A DNA stretch of 64,000 bases. It comes from Pelecanus crispus (taxonomy: Eukaryota > Chordata > Aves > Pelecaniformes > Pelecanidae). The notes beneath the pieces are model-generated. The model had not been told where the DNA came from and ran no database searches. It saw only the letters and a program-made list of their open reading frames with translations. Positions 23,689-35,700 of the stretch are shown here, in pieces. The position numbers and the translations under genes were made by a program. The stretch covers positions 15,578,202 to 15,642,201 of the forward strand of contig NC_134654.1 of the NCBI RefSeq assembly GCF_030463565.1. The letters are read 5' to 3'. The stretch's first letter is position 1. Every line of letters begins with the position of its first letter.

Positions 23689-24813
23689 CTAGTTTAAAGC
23701 CCTCTCAATGAGCCCCACCAACTCATGGGTGAGAATCCTCTTCCCCTTTGGAGACAGCTGATCTCCATCAGCCACCAGCAGGCCCGATGCCATGTAAACC
23801 TCCCCATGATTGAAAAAAACAAAATTCCACCAATGGCACCAGTCTCTGCGCCACCTGTTAATCAGGTGAGTTTTTCCATTCCTTTCAGCACTCTTTACTG
23901 CCACTGATGGGATTGAGGAAAACACTACCTGCGCTCCCGATCCTGCGACCAATCGCCTCAGTGCCCTGAAGTCCCTCTTGATTGCTTTAGGACTTCTCTC
24001 TGTAATCTCATCACTGCCAACCTGTACAACCAGCAACAGGTAATAATTGGAGGGCCTTACAAGGTTGGGAAGTTTCCTAGTAACGTCCCTAACCCGGGCC
24101 CCAGGGAGGCAGCAGACTTCCCTGTGGGATGGGTCTGGATGGCAGATTGGGCCCTCGGTTCCCCGCAGGAGGGAATTGCCTACCACAATTACCCTCCTCT
24201 TTCTCTTAAGAGGGGCAGTCGTAATGCATGGGGCTGACTGACTGGCCCTCGGCAACCGCCTGGCTGGACCTTCACCTTCACCTACTTCCCCACTTGCCTG
24301 GCCCTCAACTTCCAGAGCCCCATATCTTTTATCTAAGGGTAACTGGGAAGGTGAGGGAGGCCGGGAGGGGATTCGCCTGCCTCCCTGGGTAGGGACCTGT
24401 TTCCATTCCCCCCCGTCTCTTGGATCCCCTCCTTCTGCTTGCTGGCAAGAGGGTAGGGGATCCTCCGCTCCTTGTGGGGCCTCCATCTGCTGCCTTGGCC
24501 CCAGGGACAGTCGGGTGCAGCTCCACCAGTCTATCTCCCTCTCGCACGCCCTGATACTCCTCAGCCTTTCCACCCCCTCCTCCAACTCTGCCACCAGGCT
24601 GAGACCATCTACCTGGTCACAGCGAATACATTTGCTGTCTCCACTGCCCTCCGGCACAAGCGACAGGCTTAGGCACTCCCTGCAGCCGGAGACCTGGACG
24701 GCTGCTTGTTTGTGCGGGAGCTCCGTCTGGGTCACCGCATTCCTTCTGGTGGCGGCTTTCGGGTGAGTGGTAACCATAGCTGCCGGGTATTCTCCTGGAA
24801 GGACGATGACCAC
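23689..24813 (-). CDS. CR1 ORF1 protein (zinc-finger/esterase type), open
   Basis: This is an uninterrupted 374-aa frame. The N-terminal third has a Cys-rich motif (CRECLSLSLVPEGSGDSKC, then CDQVD), as in CR1 ORF1 zinc fingers. The C-terminal half resembles the SGNH-hydrolase (esterase) domain, with VIVVGNSLLRGTEGP where families have GDSLLRG, and a terminal SPKGKRILTHELVGLIERAL. The serine nucleophile motif is GNS rather than GDS. It is followed nine bases later by the ORF2 frame. CR1 ORF1 is thought to bind RNA in the retrotransposition particle. Confidence 0.85.
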   Translation of the reverse strand: MVIVLPGEYPAAMVTTHPKAATRRNAVTQTELPHKQAAVQVSGCRECLSLSLVPEGSGDSKCIRCDQVDGLSLVAELEEGVERLRSIRACEREIDWWSCTRLSLGPRQQMEAPQGAEDPLPSCQQAEGGDPRDGGEWKQVPTQGGRRIPSRPPSPSQLPLDKRYGALEVEGQASGEVGEGEGPARRLPRASQSAPCITTAPLKRKRRVIVVGNSLLRGTEGPICHPDPSHREVCCLPGARVRDVTRKLPNLVRPSNYYLLLVVQVGSDEITERSPKAIKRDFRALRRLVAGSGAQVVFSSIPSVAVKSAERNGKTHLINRWRRDWCHWWNFVFFNHGEVYMASGLLVADGDQLSPKGKRILTHELVGLIERALN

Positions 24814-24944
24814 TGCCTGAGTTTCCCTTTGGAACTAGGGAGCGGGGGCACTCGGCCTTCCCTGCTCGCGCAAACTGACGCGCCACACTCCTGGTCGCTG
24901 GCGCTCCCTGGGGGCTGCTTTTATAGGCGGGGGGGTTTGGCCGC

Positions 24945-25251
24945 TGTCACTCCTGGCCCCGCCCACGCTGCGTCAGAGCTGCCGCACGTCAGCAGCTCGC
25001 CCTTTCCCGCTCTAGGCTGGGGGCTGGGCTGCCCGCTCTCTCCCTGCACCTTTGCCGCCTTCGCAAGGGTGCCCCGGCACGAGCATCCGCTCCGGAGCCC
25101 CCGACCTCGGTGACTGCGCCCAAGTGGCAGTTACACCGGGTTTTAAACTGCCGCCGTCACTCCTGGCCCCGCCCACGCTGCGTCAGAGCTGCTGCACGTC
25201 ACCAGCTCGCCCTTTCCCGCTCTTCCCCGCTCTAGGCGGGGGGCTGGGCTG
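24945..25251 (-). repeat. CR1 5' region: two tandem GC-rich monomers
   Basis: The block tcactcctggccccgcccac followed by gctgcgtcagagctg occurs at about 24950 and again at about 25158. Both copies are followed by the agctcgccctttcccgctct block and gggctgggctgcc. The spacing is about 205 bp. This is the CpG-rich internal promoter region of the LINE, duplicated in tandem. Confidence 0.85.
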
Positions 25252-25277
25252 CCAAAATGAACACGAATGAATTTACC
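25252..25277 (-). pseudogene. MYH pseudogene split exon, 5' piece
   Basis: After a CAG acceptor this piece encodes GKFIRVHFG. It is then cut by the 5' end of the CR1 that fills 19803-25251. The matching remainder of the exon is at 19763-19802. Confidence 0.92.
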
Positions 25278-25598
25278 CTGGCAAGCAGACAAAAGGTAGT
25301 GCTCAGTGCAGTATTCTCAGGGTAACATGCCAGCATGTTTTTCGCTCTTGAATCTCTGTGACAGCATCTCCAAATCAGTCTGAACTATCTTAGATATTCA
25401 AAGATAGATAAAGCAGAACAGTTTGTTGCAGCCCATGCAGCTATGAGCATGAAACAGCTGTAAACACATCGGCACATGACAACCAACCAAGAAATTTGTC
25501 AGCAAGAACATTTCTCCCAGCCCAGTGGCTCCCAGTTGCAAGTAATAAGCAAACAGGATTACAAATGCAGGAGGGCAGAGAGAAACATGATGACTCAC

Positions 25599-25699
25599 AA
25601 AGCACAAGGAATTGTCATTTGTCACAGTCTTGGCATTTCCGAAGGTCTCCAGCAGCGGGTAGGCACTGATCCTCAGTGGAATTGATCCTCAAGCGTACC
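25599..25699 (-). pseudogene. MYH pseudogene exon (switch I region), +8 bp duplication and stop
   Basis: The exon starts GTLEDQ, then runs into a stop. A GAGGATCA unit is tandemly duplicated, giving 101 nt instead of the expected 93. After the shift the frame resumes as SAYPLLETFGNAKTV and NDNSLCF. The switch I NDNSSRF motif has become NDNSLCF, which also damages the nucleotide site. Confidence 0.93.
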
Positions 25700-26244
25700 C
25701 TGTGAGAATATTTGAATAATTATTGAAAAACATCATGGACTACGTGGTAGGAAAAAGTGACTATGTTGTGGCTCACCTGATTACATGTGCAGCCACGTGC
25801 CCTTCATTTCAGCTATACAGCATTACTACAGCATCTTCTCGACTACAGCACCAAGAAACAGCACTATGTGTAAATGGTAAATAATTCATTTTTCTCCTAT
25901 TCAGAATTCTCCCATGGTCAGAGCTCTCGCCTCTCAGCCACAGGGACAGGCTGGTCCATGTGAAGAAACTGGAGCTTCTGATTCTTCCTGGACACCAATC
26001 CCCCAGACCTAGTTTCAGTCCAGGTGAAGCTACACCTGGGCAGTGACAGTGGCAGCTCTGGTGGCTTGTATTTGTTGTGGTCCTAACTGCATATCAGTCC
26101 CTGGTCTTACTGCTTTTTGAGAGTGGCTAAAGCTAATAAAAAATATTTTGTATTTTGAGGTAAATGTTTGTCACCAGTGCTGTCCACAGCCACAAGCTGA
26201 TAACATCCCAGACTGCCCCTCTGCCAAGCCTTTCTTCCTCACAC

Positions 26245-26353
26245 CTTCATCCAGGACTCCTTCTTCTTGGTCAAGTCCCCGCTTGCTGCAATTGTTGCAA
26301 AGTACTGGATGACACACTTTGTGCTCACAGTCTTCCCTGCACCAGATTCTCCA
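26245..26353 (-). pseudogene. MYH pseudogene exon with ATP P-loop
   Basis: The exon encodes GESGAGKT, the ATP-binding P-loop, followed by [19 protein letters not shown] and a lysine-rich stretch. The usual NTKR after the loop has become STKC. The splice sites are present (CAG acceptor, GTGTGA donor). Confidence 0.93.
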
Positions 26354-26434
26354 CTGTTAAAAGAAAGCACAGAGCGAAGAATTATCTGCCCACTTTTTGT
26401 TGGAGACAAAGTTGAAAGTAACAGATGTACTTAC

Positions 26435-26462
26435 GTGATTAGGATAGACTGATTTTCACGAT
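26435..26462 (-). pseudogene. MYH pseudogene micro-exon, 28 nt
   Basis: This 28-nt exon encodes the DRENQSILI segment. It is bounded by a CAG acceptor and a GTAAG donor, and matches the conserved MYH micro-exon in length and phase. Confidence 0.92.
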
Positions 26463-27229
26463 CTGTCAAAGGGAAAAATAACTGCAGTCAGATAAGCTGT
26501 AGGGAGAAGTGCTGGTTCTCAGGTAACCTGTGACCTAGTGCCCATCAAAGGGAAAGAAAAAAAATCTCTGCAAGCAAAACTGAAAAGATGCATGGTCTTT
26601 TTCTCCTCCTCTCTTCCCCTCCCTGTACTCCACTTTTTGTCTTCTCTCCTCCACCTTTGCTCCATCCCACCCTCTCCTCTTTGCTTCTGTCTCTACCATT
26701 CTTTACCTTTATTACTATTTAATAAGGGACAGGACTTGATTCAAACCATGTATTTGATGAAAATATTTCTTCCAGCTCTGTTCTGAACCTACTTGCTGTT
26801 GCTTGAAGCCACACACTGGTGTGCTGACTAAGGACTTCCCAGATAGTGTGTCCTATCCAACTGCAACTGCTCTTTGCAGTGGCTCCTGTTACGGTGCTTA
26901 GCTTAGTACTTAGACCAGACATACAGATAATGTGCAGTACAACAGCACAGCACTTCAAGAATAAAAAAATCTATTTCAGGAGACAGGGAAAACTGTCTGG
27001 AGCTGGTTTTGCATCACATAGAGATAAAATAGGCACATCTAATTCCACAACAGTTGGGAGCCCAAACAGATAATCTGCAACATGACACAGAACAAGGAAC
27101 TGGGGTAGCACGCTGTGAGAGATGGCAAAAGCAACTGAGCCCACGGCAGATAAGGAATAGCATTTGGCAGAAGCAGTGTTTCTGACACTGATTTTTTTCT
27201 ATGAGTCTGGTCAAAATAGAAAAGCTCAC

Positions 27230-27386
27230 CAGTCAGCATGAACTGATAGGCATTGTCAGAGATGGAGAAGATGTGTGGAGGTGCCTCCTGGCACTTTTTA
27301 CCTTGGTAGCCCAACACTGCCTCCAGGTTGTACACTGGCAGCCACTTGTAGGGCTTGACGGTGACACAGAAGAGAGCTGAGTAGGT
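27230..27386 (-). pseudogene. MYH pseudogene exon: purine-binding loop region, 157 nt
   Basis: The exon encodes [20 protein letters not shown]... and [17 protein letters not shown], typical of the motor domain just before the P-loop. It has the family's usual 157-nt length, intact splice sites and no stop. Confidence 0.94.
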
Positions 27387-27467
27387 CTGCAGAAAAAAAC
27401 CAGAAAAGTCACTGAAGTCCATCTCCTGGCAGCTGGATTTTCTCCTTTGCCATGAGGGGGAACTTAC

Positions 27468-27611
27468 ATACATCATCCAGGAGCTGTAGTGGTCCTTGAG
27501 GTTGTAGAGGATGGCAGGTTCATGCAGGTGGGTCAACATGGCCACATCCTCAATTCTGTCGAACTCAGGTGGGTTCATGGCATATACACCATCAGGTTTG
27601 ACAGCAACCAT
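27468..27611 (-). pseudogene. MYH pseudogene exon: motor N-terminus, 144 nt
   Basis: The acceptor is TATAG and the donor is GTAAG. The exon encodes a motor N-terminal stretch containing [20 protein letters not shown] and ending ..[11 protein letters not shown]. The first part appears shortened by several residues relative to sarcomeric myosins. This exon is open. Confidence 0.93.
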
Positions 27612-29197
27612 CTATAATTCAGAAAGAAAGAGTTAACCTTGATTCAGCAACTCTCAATGCTCCTTCCATGTGTACACACAGAGACAGAAACACAGAGAAG
27701 TAATACCATCTGTAAGACTGCTCTAATTCAGATTTTTCTTTCTGTTTAACTGTGAAAAACAAGATATGGCTATTACAGGGCAGACACTGCTGCCAGCCAG
27801 GAACTCTACAACACTGGCAAATTTACAGGTGGTAAATTTACTGTCCTGGAATTGCTACAATCATGCAGACAGGATTTGTGCTGGACCAGATCTTTCTACA
27901 CATTATTGCGGCTTTTGAACTTCAGGTCACTGCTGCTCATGGCTGTAATAGCCAGAGGCACAACTGCTGGCCGGTCTACCTTTCAGCCTCCAAGATTCAC
28001 ACTGCACATTGCTGGAGAGACAGGACACTAACAGCACAAGATTCATCAACAGCAAATCCTTCCTTGGAAGAGATTTGTTCCACTCCTGCCTGTTGCCATT
28101 CTTAATTAAACAAAGGCTCTAGCCCTACCAAATAGCACTGTCTACTGGCTCACATTGTGGGTGACCATCCTGTCACAAAGCCAGAGCTTGTGGATATGTT
28201 GGCCAGGGGGTGGGGGGCAGATGTGCAGGAAAGCAGATGTGCACAGACAGCAGCAGCTTATCTCAGCCACAATGAACCATGAAGGAGCTTAAAAATCCTG
28301 TTGTCATTTCTCCACATGACTTTTCCCATTGCTTTTATCCATTGCTTTTACGCTGTAATTGCTGCTCCCATGGACTGGTCCAAGCTGACTAGTCCAATCC
28401 AAGGAGGAAATAGTGTTACTGCAGTCATATTTGATTCGGAAAGATGGCCATGGCCTGTTAGAGCAGCTCATGCAGGAACAAGAATGGGGACGTGCCCACA
28501 GTGAGCACAAGGGAAGAGCCAGCTCACGCCATTCTGGACAAGCTATTAGTTTTCATGCCTTAAATTCTCACCTTAACAATCAGTTGACAGAAAAGAGGAA
28601 GGAATAGGCTGACATCTCTGATCTCTGAAAGAGTGGAAGGTCAGACTCCAGCTAAGCTACAGCCTCTCTGAAGGCCCAATACCTCTCACTTACTGTGAGC
28701 AACCACTCCAGTTGAGGACCAGCAAAGTAAACCACAGATACCAGTCCTTCCCTACCCAAGGAATGGCCCAGTGGGGAATCTACAGCAGATTTCCCACCGC
28801 AGTGCTACAGCCTTGCCAAGCTCCAAGCATGGGGAACAGCACCTGTGACACGAGCCCTCCACCCCTCTGCGGGTCAGTCACAGCATGGCCATGAGCCTGG
28901 CCAGGGGATCAGGATCCACCAACAAAGGCTTTCTCCCTGACAGTTTTTATAGGCTCAGCCCCTTCCCTTAGCTTGGCCCCTTCCCTATATTCGGAAGGAA
29001 GGGATCGATACTCCCGCCTGCTCACCAATTCATGTTAGTTTTCTGCCATATACAGTATGTAAAGAAAGGAGTCGCTCTTTTTTCCAGTTTTAGTAACTCT
29101 GGGACCTAACTGTGGTTTGTAGACTCTTTGTTGTGAGAATTTTCTCTACTGGGGAACATGCTCTTCTGCCAGCTACAACCACAGCACTTCACTCATC
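27612..29197. other. Non-coding stretch upstream of the recognised myosin exons
   Basis: The first coding exon of a myosin heavy chain would be expected here on the minus strand. I could not find it. No other gene or repeat family was recognised apart from simple low-complexity runs. Confidence 0.5.
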
Positions 29198-29202
29198 CCT
29201 AC

Positions 29203-29754
29203 TGTCCTGGTTTCATCTGGAATAGAGTTAATTTTCTTCCTAGTAGCTGGCACAATACTGAGATTTGGATTTAGCATGAAAATAATGTTGATAATACACT
29301 GATGTTTTAGTTGTTGCTAAGCAGTGCTCACACCAGTCAAGGACTTTTCAACTTCTCATGCCCTGCCAGAGATAAGCTGGGAGGGGGCACAGCCAGGATA
29401 GTTGACCCAGACTGGCCAAAGAGGTATTCCATACCTTATGGCGTCATGCCCAGTATATAAGCTGAGAAGAGTTGGCCAGGGGGCAGCGATCACTGCTCAG
29501 GGACTGGCATCATCAGTGGGTGATGAGCAATTGTATTGTGCATCACTTGCTTTGTGTATTATTATTATTATTACTACTGTTATTACTACTACTATTTTAC
29601 TTTATTTTATTTCAATTATTAAACTCTTCTTATCTCAACCCAGGAGTGTTTTTCACTCTTACTCTTCTGATTCTCTCCCCCATCCCACCAGGGCAGGGAG
29701 AGTGACCAAGCACATGTGTGGTGCTTAGTTGCTGGCTAGGGTTAAACCATGACA
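29203..29754 (+). mobile_element. Solo LTR, 567-bp family, intergenic
   Basis: The LTR begins TGTCCTGGTTTCATCTGG and ends ..AAACCATGACA. It is flanked by a perfect 5-bp duplication cctac (29198-29202 and 29755-29759). It carries a TATA box (agtatataagctg, about 29452), a trinucleotide-rich (att/act)n stretch and attaaa (about 29617) as polyadenylation signal. It is the same family as 47433-48003 and the two LTRs of the provirus at 56.4-63.2 kb. No internal region remains. Confidence 0.93.
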
Positions 29755-32700
29755 CCTACTCTCACCTGTATGTCAAAGAAATAATAGTCCAAAAGGTACC
29801 TGCCCCACTACTCCTTCTCATGGGATGCCTGGGCAGTGAGTGGCAAGGGAATGCAAAGCAGTTACCCGTCGGGTGGAGGGCAAGGCCATAGGAAGGGAAA
29901 AAGGTGATGAGGATTCATGCAGGATCAGTTATGGCAATTCTTGTGCATTCCCATCACTGCACAGGTCAGGAAGGACAGGAGGAGAGGCTGTGACTGAAGT
30001 ATGATGTGACAAACCATGGCAAAATAGAGGCTAATCAGAAAGAACAACACCCAAATCTAGCCAGGGATGGACATTTCATGAATGCCAAACCCTGAATATG
30101 CTACAGAAGTTTAGCTTCAAATACCGCTTTGGCTGCCTAGGACGTTGACTACCCTTGCTACCAAAAGGAGCTGCAGAAGCCATGTCACACTTTGCTATCA
30201 GGTTTAGACACAGCTGATTGCAATTCCCAGGTGAGAAGGATATTGGCAAGGGAACATAGTAGCCACCAAAATGCTGGGCACTAGCCACCTTTGCATGCCA
30301 GCTAGGACAGTGCAGTTCTGCTCAATCCTGAGCACTCGTGAAGCAGAGCACCACTTCCATGTGAATTGCGGAGGCTGTAGAGTCAGCCATGCCTGGGAAA
30401 GGCAGACCTGTGTCTGAGGACAAGCAGGCTGTGCAAGGATACACTGCACCTATGCAACTCATGCTTGGGCAGCACAGACCGAGGACTAGCAGCAAGGCAT
30501 GGCCAGCATAGACTCAGACACCCCTCTCCCTTCCCCAGAGCCCAGCTGTGCCACAGGCTTCCAGGACCACACTGCCAAACCATCACAGAATCCACTTCAG
30601 CCTACATATGTGCCCTGAAAAGCATAGGAAACCAGTGGGAATTAGCATGGTGAAAAATAAAAATGTAGCTAAGTTCTCCAGCTCTGTGGGAGAGGTTGGG
30701 GGTCAGGCAGGACCCAGAGCTGAGCTCTCCCATCTCAGGGCAAAGCACCATGACCAGCAGGCAGCACAGCCAGGCTTCTGCTGGGTTACTCTCTTTCTGG
30801 CCCAACAATCTGTGTCCTTGGTTGCACATTTTCAATGAGATAAAACCCTCAGTGACTCTTGCGAAACTCTTGCAAAGGGGGTATGAACACCCTTTGGGCC
30901 AAGGTGGGCTTTCACTGGAAGTCTTCCAGTGCCAAATGCTCTCTTTGGTTGGTACAGAGCAGACAGGCAATGGCTGAAAATTAAGCTCACCTGGCAGGGC
31001 AGGTGAGGACAGCAGTTGGCAGGAGCGATGGGAGCCCTCATGCCTGCATGGATAGAGGTAGCTCCTGGTACATGAACGGAAGGGTCTCCTCTGCCCCAAG
31101 TCATCCTGCCTGTTTTGGTCATCTTCTGTCACTATTCAGTATCACCCGTTCGCCCTCCACACCGCATGGACACTCATCCAAGGTGGCAGCACCAGCATTC
31201 CCTCACCAGAACAAAGCCTACAGGACTTGGATGAAGCCAGAAGCCTGCTCCAAATAGCTCCTGCCACCACCCAAAGCACCACTCCCAGCTGGAGCACCCT
31301 GGGGCACCTGCAGCTGCTTCTGCAGCATGGGGAATGTTACCTCACCTTTCAGACACAGCGGCTGGCCCTGGTTGTGTTTGTCCGAGGAAAGCTGACCCCA
31401 TGGTCTTGGCAGGAGCAAGTAACTAGTGTTTTGACAAACATGTTCCATATTGCCCTTAATTTCATTTAAGGTCACTAAAAATGGACAACACAGCCACATA
31501 TCTCATGAACCATGAATTCCTAGAATCCCCCTAAGCCTGGAGGATGAGGGAAAGCTTTTTTTAGCAAGGTTCCCCTGTGATCAGCCTTTTGAACTGAGCA
31601 CAGTGAATGTACTGAGTGTCTGCAAAAAGCGGAGACACACCAGACCAACAACCAGTTTGGGGCTTTGTCCTGACACTGAATTGTCAGTGTGATTCATACA
31701 GGGCCTTTCCTGCTCCCAGGCATGCCCAAAAGCAAGGGGAATGGACCCTACTCCTCACACCCAGTTGCAGGATCAGAGCAAAGAGCACACACAGGCAGCA
31801 AGAGCCACTCTCCCTGTTTTCTCTCACTGGTTCAGGTGCCCAGCTGGGAGCAGAGTGCAGGAAAAAAATTAGCAACAAGCAATGATCCACAGGTAGCCCC
31901 TGCTGCCAACTAGTCACAGGCATCTGCTGAGCACTGCAGCAAGAACATACTGGACTGTTTAAAACCATTTGCATGCAGCCATTGTCTCAAATGCTCTAAA
32001 TCAGGGCCACCCAGTATATCCACAAGCTGTAGTATCATTTCATGTTCTCCCCAGCCCAGCAAGGGTTAGTAGCTAAAAAAATACACATTACTTTCCGATC
32101 TCTTAAGTAATTCTGCTCTGTGAACTACGCAACCAGCTACAACAGCCATTGCTATTACATGCCCGCTATTTGAAGAGGCCCCACTTTTCATTGTAACAGT
32201 CATACTCTTATTTCTAGCAGTTCTCCATTATTATATGAAAACATTTCTCAGGATAACAGTTGCTGTAAAATCTTATCAGAAGGTAGCCTGTAGCAAGGGC
32301 TGAGATACAAAAATATGCCTGTTACATTGCAAAGCAGGAATGCCAAGAGACTTGGGGAGTGCAGATGAATCTGCACATCTAGATTTTTTGGTTTTTTTTC
32401 TTTGGTACAAACTTTTCTATGTTTAGACATGTCTGTGCTTTGGAGTCTTTGAATGTTTGACAAGCTGTGTGAATAGGGATGACGGAGCTTCATGCAAATG
32501 AAAATCACATAGTGCCATGACAGATCTAAAACTTAAATCTCTTGTTATAAATAACAATGGGAGTTGAATGAGTGGGGTACTGCAGGTCTTTAAACCCAAC
32601 CAAGGAAATTCCAAAATTACAGCAAGCTGAAGAAAGATTACTGCTTTTGTTCCATGTGTCTGGAGTTTTCCAGAGAGCAACTGCTTTAGAAATACTACGT

Positions 32701-35700
32701 ATTTCACTCTGGCAAGGTGGCTATTCTTCCCACTCTGCAGAGGAGATTACATGTGAATGATTTGCGTCCTCTAATGGAAAAAGACAGGACCAGACTCAAA
32801 GCACGTTGTGGACATCTGAGTGCCAGCTTCTGAGTACTGGATGAAATCCAGACCCCAAGGGTCTAACATAAAGTTCCTTGAGCTGTGCAGGGGATCGTTA
32901 AGTACCTCGGAAGAACAATGCACAAACTCTGCTAAAAAAAAGGGGATCTGCTTAGCCTGAGCTGAGTGATGATGCTGAGCACCCACCCCTTCAGTGCTGG
33001 TCCCAGAGCCTGTCACTGCCTTTGGAGGGCTTGAGCAGAGCTCAGCCCCTCTGACCAGGCTGGGTCTGGTTGCTCCCAGCAGGACCAGCAGCCAGGAACG
33101 GGAGGCCTGAAATCAAACCTTTTCTTAGCCTGGGGACTTTCAGCTGATGTCTCTCACCTTCCCAGAAGAAGTGAAGAGAGATGTTAAGAGTCAGTGTCAG
33201 AAGCAGGAGCAGCAGAAGGAAACCTGGCTGCAGCCTGGACACTCCAGGGCTCAGCTGGTGGGCACCTTGCTCCCAGTATAATATCTGGGTTTTGGTCCTA
33301 TTCCTGTAGAGAGATAGTTCTTATTGCACTCCCAGGGCTGGAGAACGTCTCAACCGTTTCACCTAAACCCCAGGATCGTGCAGGATTAGTCTCCTAACCA
33401 CAAAGCCATTCCCTAAGACAGGCCACACACAAGTGCTCCCCTCTGCACTTGTGGAGGATCCTGCTAGCCCTCAGGAAAATGTAAAGCTGCATGTGCTGGG
33501 GTTGAGCACTCTGAGCAAGATGAGCGCAGGCCTTGGGCCTGCTGCTGTGAACCCAGGGCATCGTGGTCCACCACATCTCGGTTTGGGTGCCTGTGGCCTG
33601 GTACCAAGGGTTTAGCTGCACACCCATGTTCAGAGCAATGGAGCCCTTTAATAGACGTCTTTTCACATGTGAACAAAATGCACTAAAAATATAAACTAAG
33701 TTAAGAAATGGTGTGGTGCAAAGGGAAAGATCAGTGGGTGAGGAGGGATGTCTTACCTTCTCACGAGCCTGTATTTAACACACGGACTCTCATAAGCCAT
33801 CGTTACTGCTGTGAGCTGGTGCAGCACAGAGGCAATGGCGCTGCCAGCAGCCTGGAGGGTGGCTGTCGGACAAGCTTCAAGCTGGCGCTGTCCCTCCACT
33901 GCTGCAGGGCACCTGGAGTGGCACAGGCACAGCCTAAATGAGCAGGTCAGTGTATGCAGCACCAGCAGGGATGGGGCTACTGGGCCTTTCCAAAAATAAT
34001 TTGGTCTTATGGGGCACTGGAAATTACTCCAGTGAAGATAAAGGCCTAATTAAAGAGCTTATAAGTAAATCTGCTGGGTTTTTTCTCAGAAATATAAATT
34101 ATCTAGAAATGACCACTCTAAGAAAGCCAGAGGCTAGTGTCACACCCTCTTTTGCACTGCAGATCTGCATTACAGCTATTTCAAAAGTCCCAAGTACTAC
34201 AAAAAAAAGGAATAAAGTATACAGATTATATGTGCATCAAATGGCAACTGAGCTAAATTATCACTGCAGCCAAGTGTTTTCTGACACAAGGAATGGTGCT
34301 CATTGCTGCATTCCTCCTAATGTTCAGCAGCTTCTGGTTTCAATTACTTTCAGCTTTCTTGAATACAAAAGGACTGGGCTGACCTTTTCCCTGCCAGATG
34401 TCTATGGTGAAAGTTTTCATGAAGAGTTCAGCAAAATACATCCATGATTTCTGGGACTGAGGCTTGGAGCATGGGTACTGCAGGGAGCTGCAGTAGGCAC
34501 ACTGCACACATGCACAGCTGAGAACAGGCCAGGATCTTTTCAACAGGGGAAAATAGACCCAAACCAAAAATGAAGACCATAGAGTCAGTGCCAATACCAG
34601 ACTGTGCCATGATGATCTCCCTGCAAAGCCCTTCTCTCTGATTTGATCCCTAAGATCATCCAACCCAGAGCACTAACCTGGCACCCAGCATGGGGAACAA
34701 ATCACGTGCTAATCACCCAGCCTCCTTCAGAGACCTCACAGTGTCTCCACCATGCTCTGGGGTTGCCCCTCTTTTTCCAGGGACACCTCCCAGGCTGATG
34801 TACCTCACTTCACAGACCCAGGCTTGGGTGTGGGGGGCAGGTCTCATACCCCTGAGTCAGGGGGACACCCCAGAACAGCTCCCCATGCATGGGGTGGGCA
34901 AGGGAATGGTGCCAGGTCTCATCTGTCCTGCAGCCAGCAGGACCTGGCCAGGCGAGAGGCCCATCAGCTGGCTGAGGCTGAACCCAAGAGTCATGGCTGG
35001 CAGTGGCACATCTGCTGCATCTGCCCCAGCAACTGTTGGGGAGACCCAGAACGGGCTGCAGGGACCACAGCTTGCTGGAGGACCTACAACAGTGCCCACC
35101 CAGGGTGCTGGTTACTGCAACATGCCCCCAGTACGTATGGAAAATGAGACGGCCAAATCCCAGCAATTATACCCCAAGCTCCACAGTTACAACATGAGGG
35201 CTCCCACGTAAAACCCTAACCATGACGAAGAAACATCTAAGTGCAAGCAGGCCATTTCAGAGGTCATCGGAGTCAATGGTGTTACACAGACTGGGCAACA
35301 TTCATACCCAATATTTTCTTATAAAAGCAAAGGATGCTCATTTCTTGGCCTCGCAAGAGCTGGATAGGGAAAAGAAGCCTTTTTGTTTTACTTGTTGAGT
35401 GCCAGGATCTCCTTTCTTAGCTCAGAGCTCTGGACTCCTTGCTCCTCTGGATGCAGTGCTACTTGTGCCCAGGGCCACCCTGCCTCTCCCCCACCACCAC
35501 ACAGTCAGAGGCAGTGCTAGTAGACTGCTCCTGCAAACAGGCCAACTGCACATGGGGCTGGGACAAGGGGGCTGCTGCCTCACAACAGGGTACAAGATTG
35601 CCCATTGTGAAGAAGCACTGACACCATCCACCATAGCCAGGACTGCCACAAGCTCGGCTACTTGGTGTTTGGGCAGGCATGAAATGATGTCCCAGGAAAA

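Larger units (their letters stand above)
19803..25251 (-). mobile_element. Near full-length CR1 LINE retrotransposon (with nested LTR)
   Basis: The 5' end is at 25251 and the 3' end at 19803. The order on the minus strand is: a GC-rich 5' region with two tandem promoter-like units (25251-25150 and about 25040-24945); ORF1 (24813-23689); ORF2 with an AP-type endonuclease; and an RT with FADD box. The short 3' tail ends ..GATTCTGTGATTCTATTG. Without the nested LTR (1,043 bp including one target copy) it is about 4.4 kb, near the full CR1 size. It sits inside a myosin exon with no target duplication longer than a base or two, as is usual for CR1. Confidence 0.93.

Noticed and set aside
30602-31132. 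176-aa minus-strand frame in the intergenic region
   Set aside because: It overlaps several other frames on both strands, with no domain, no splice-site context and Ser/His/Cys-rich chance composition.
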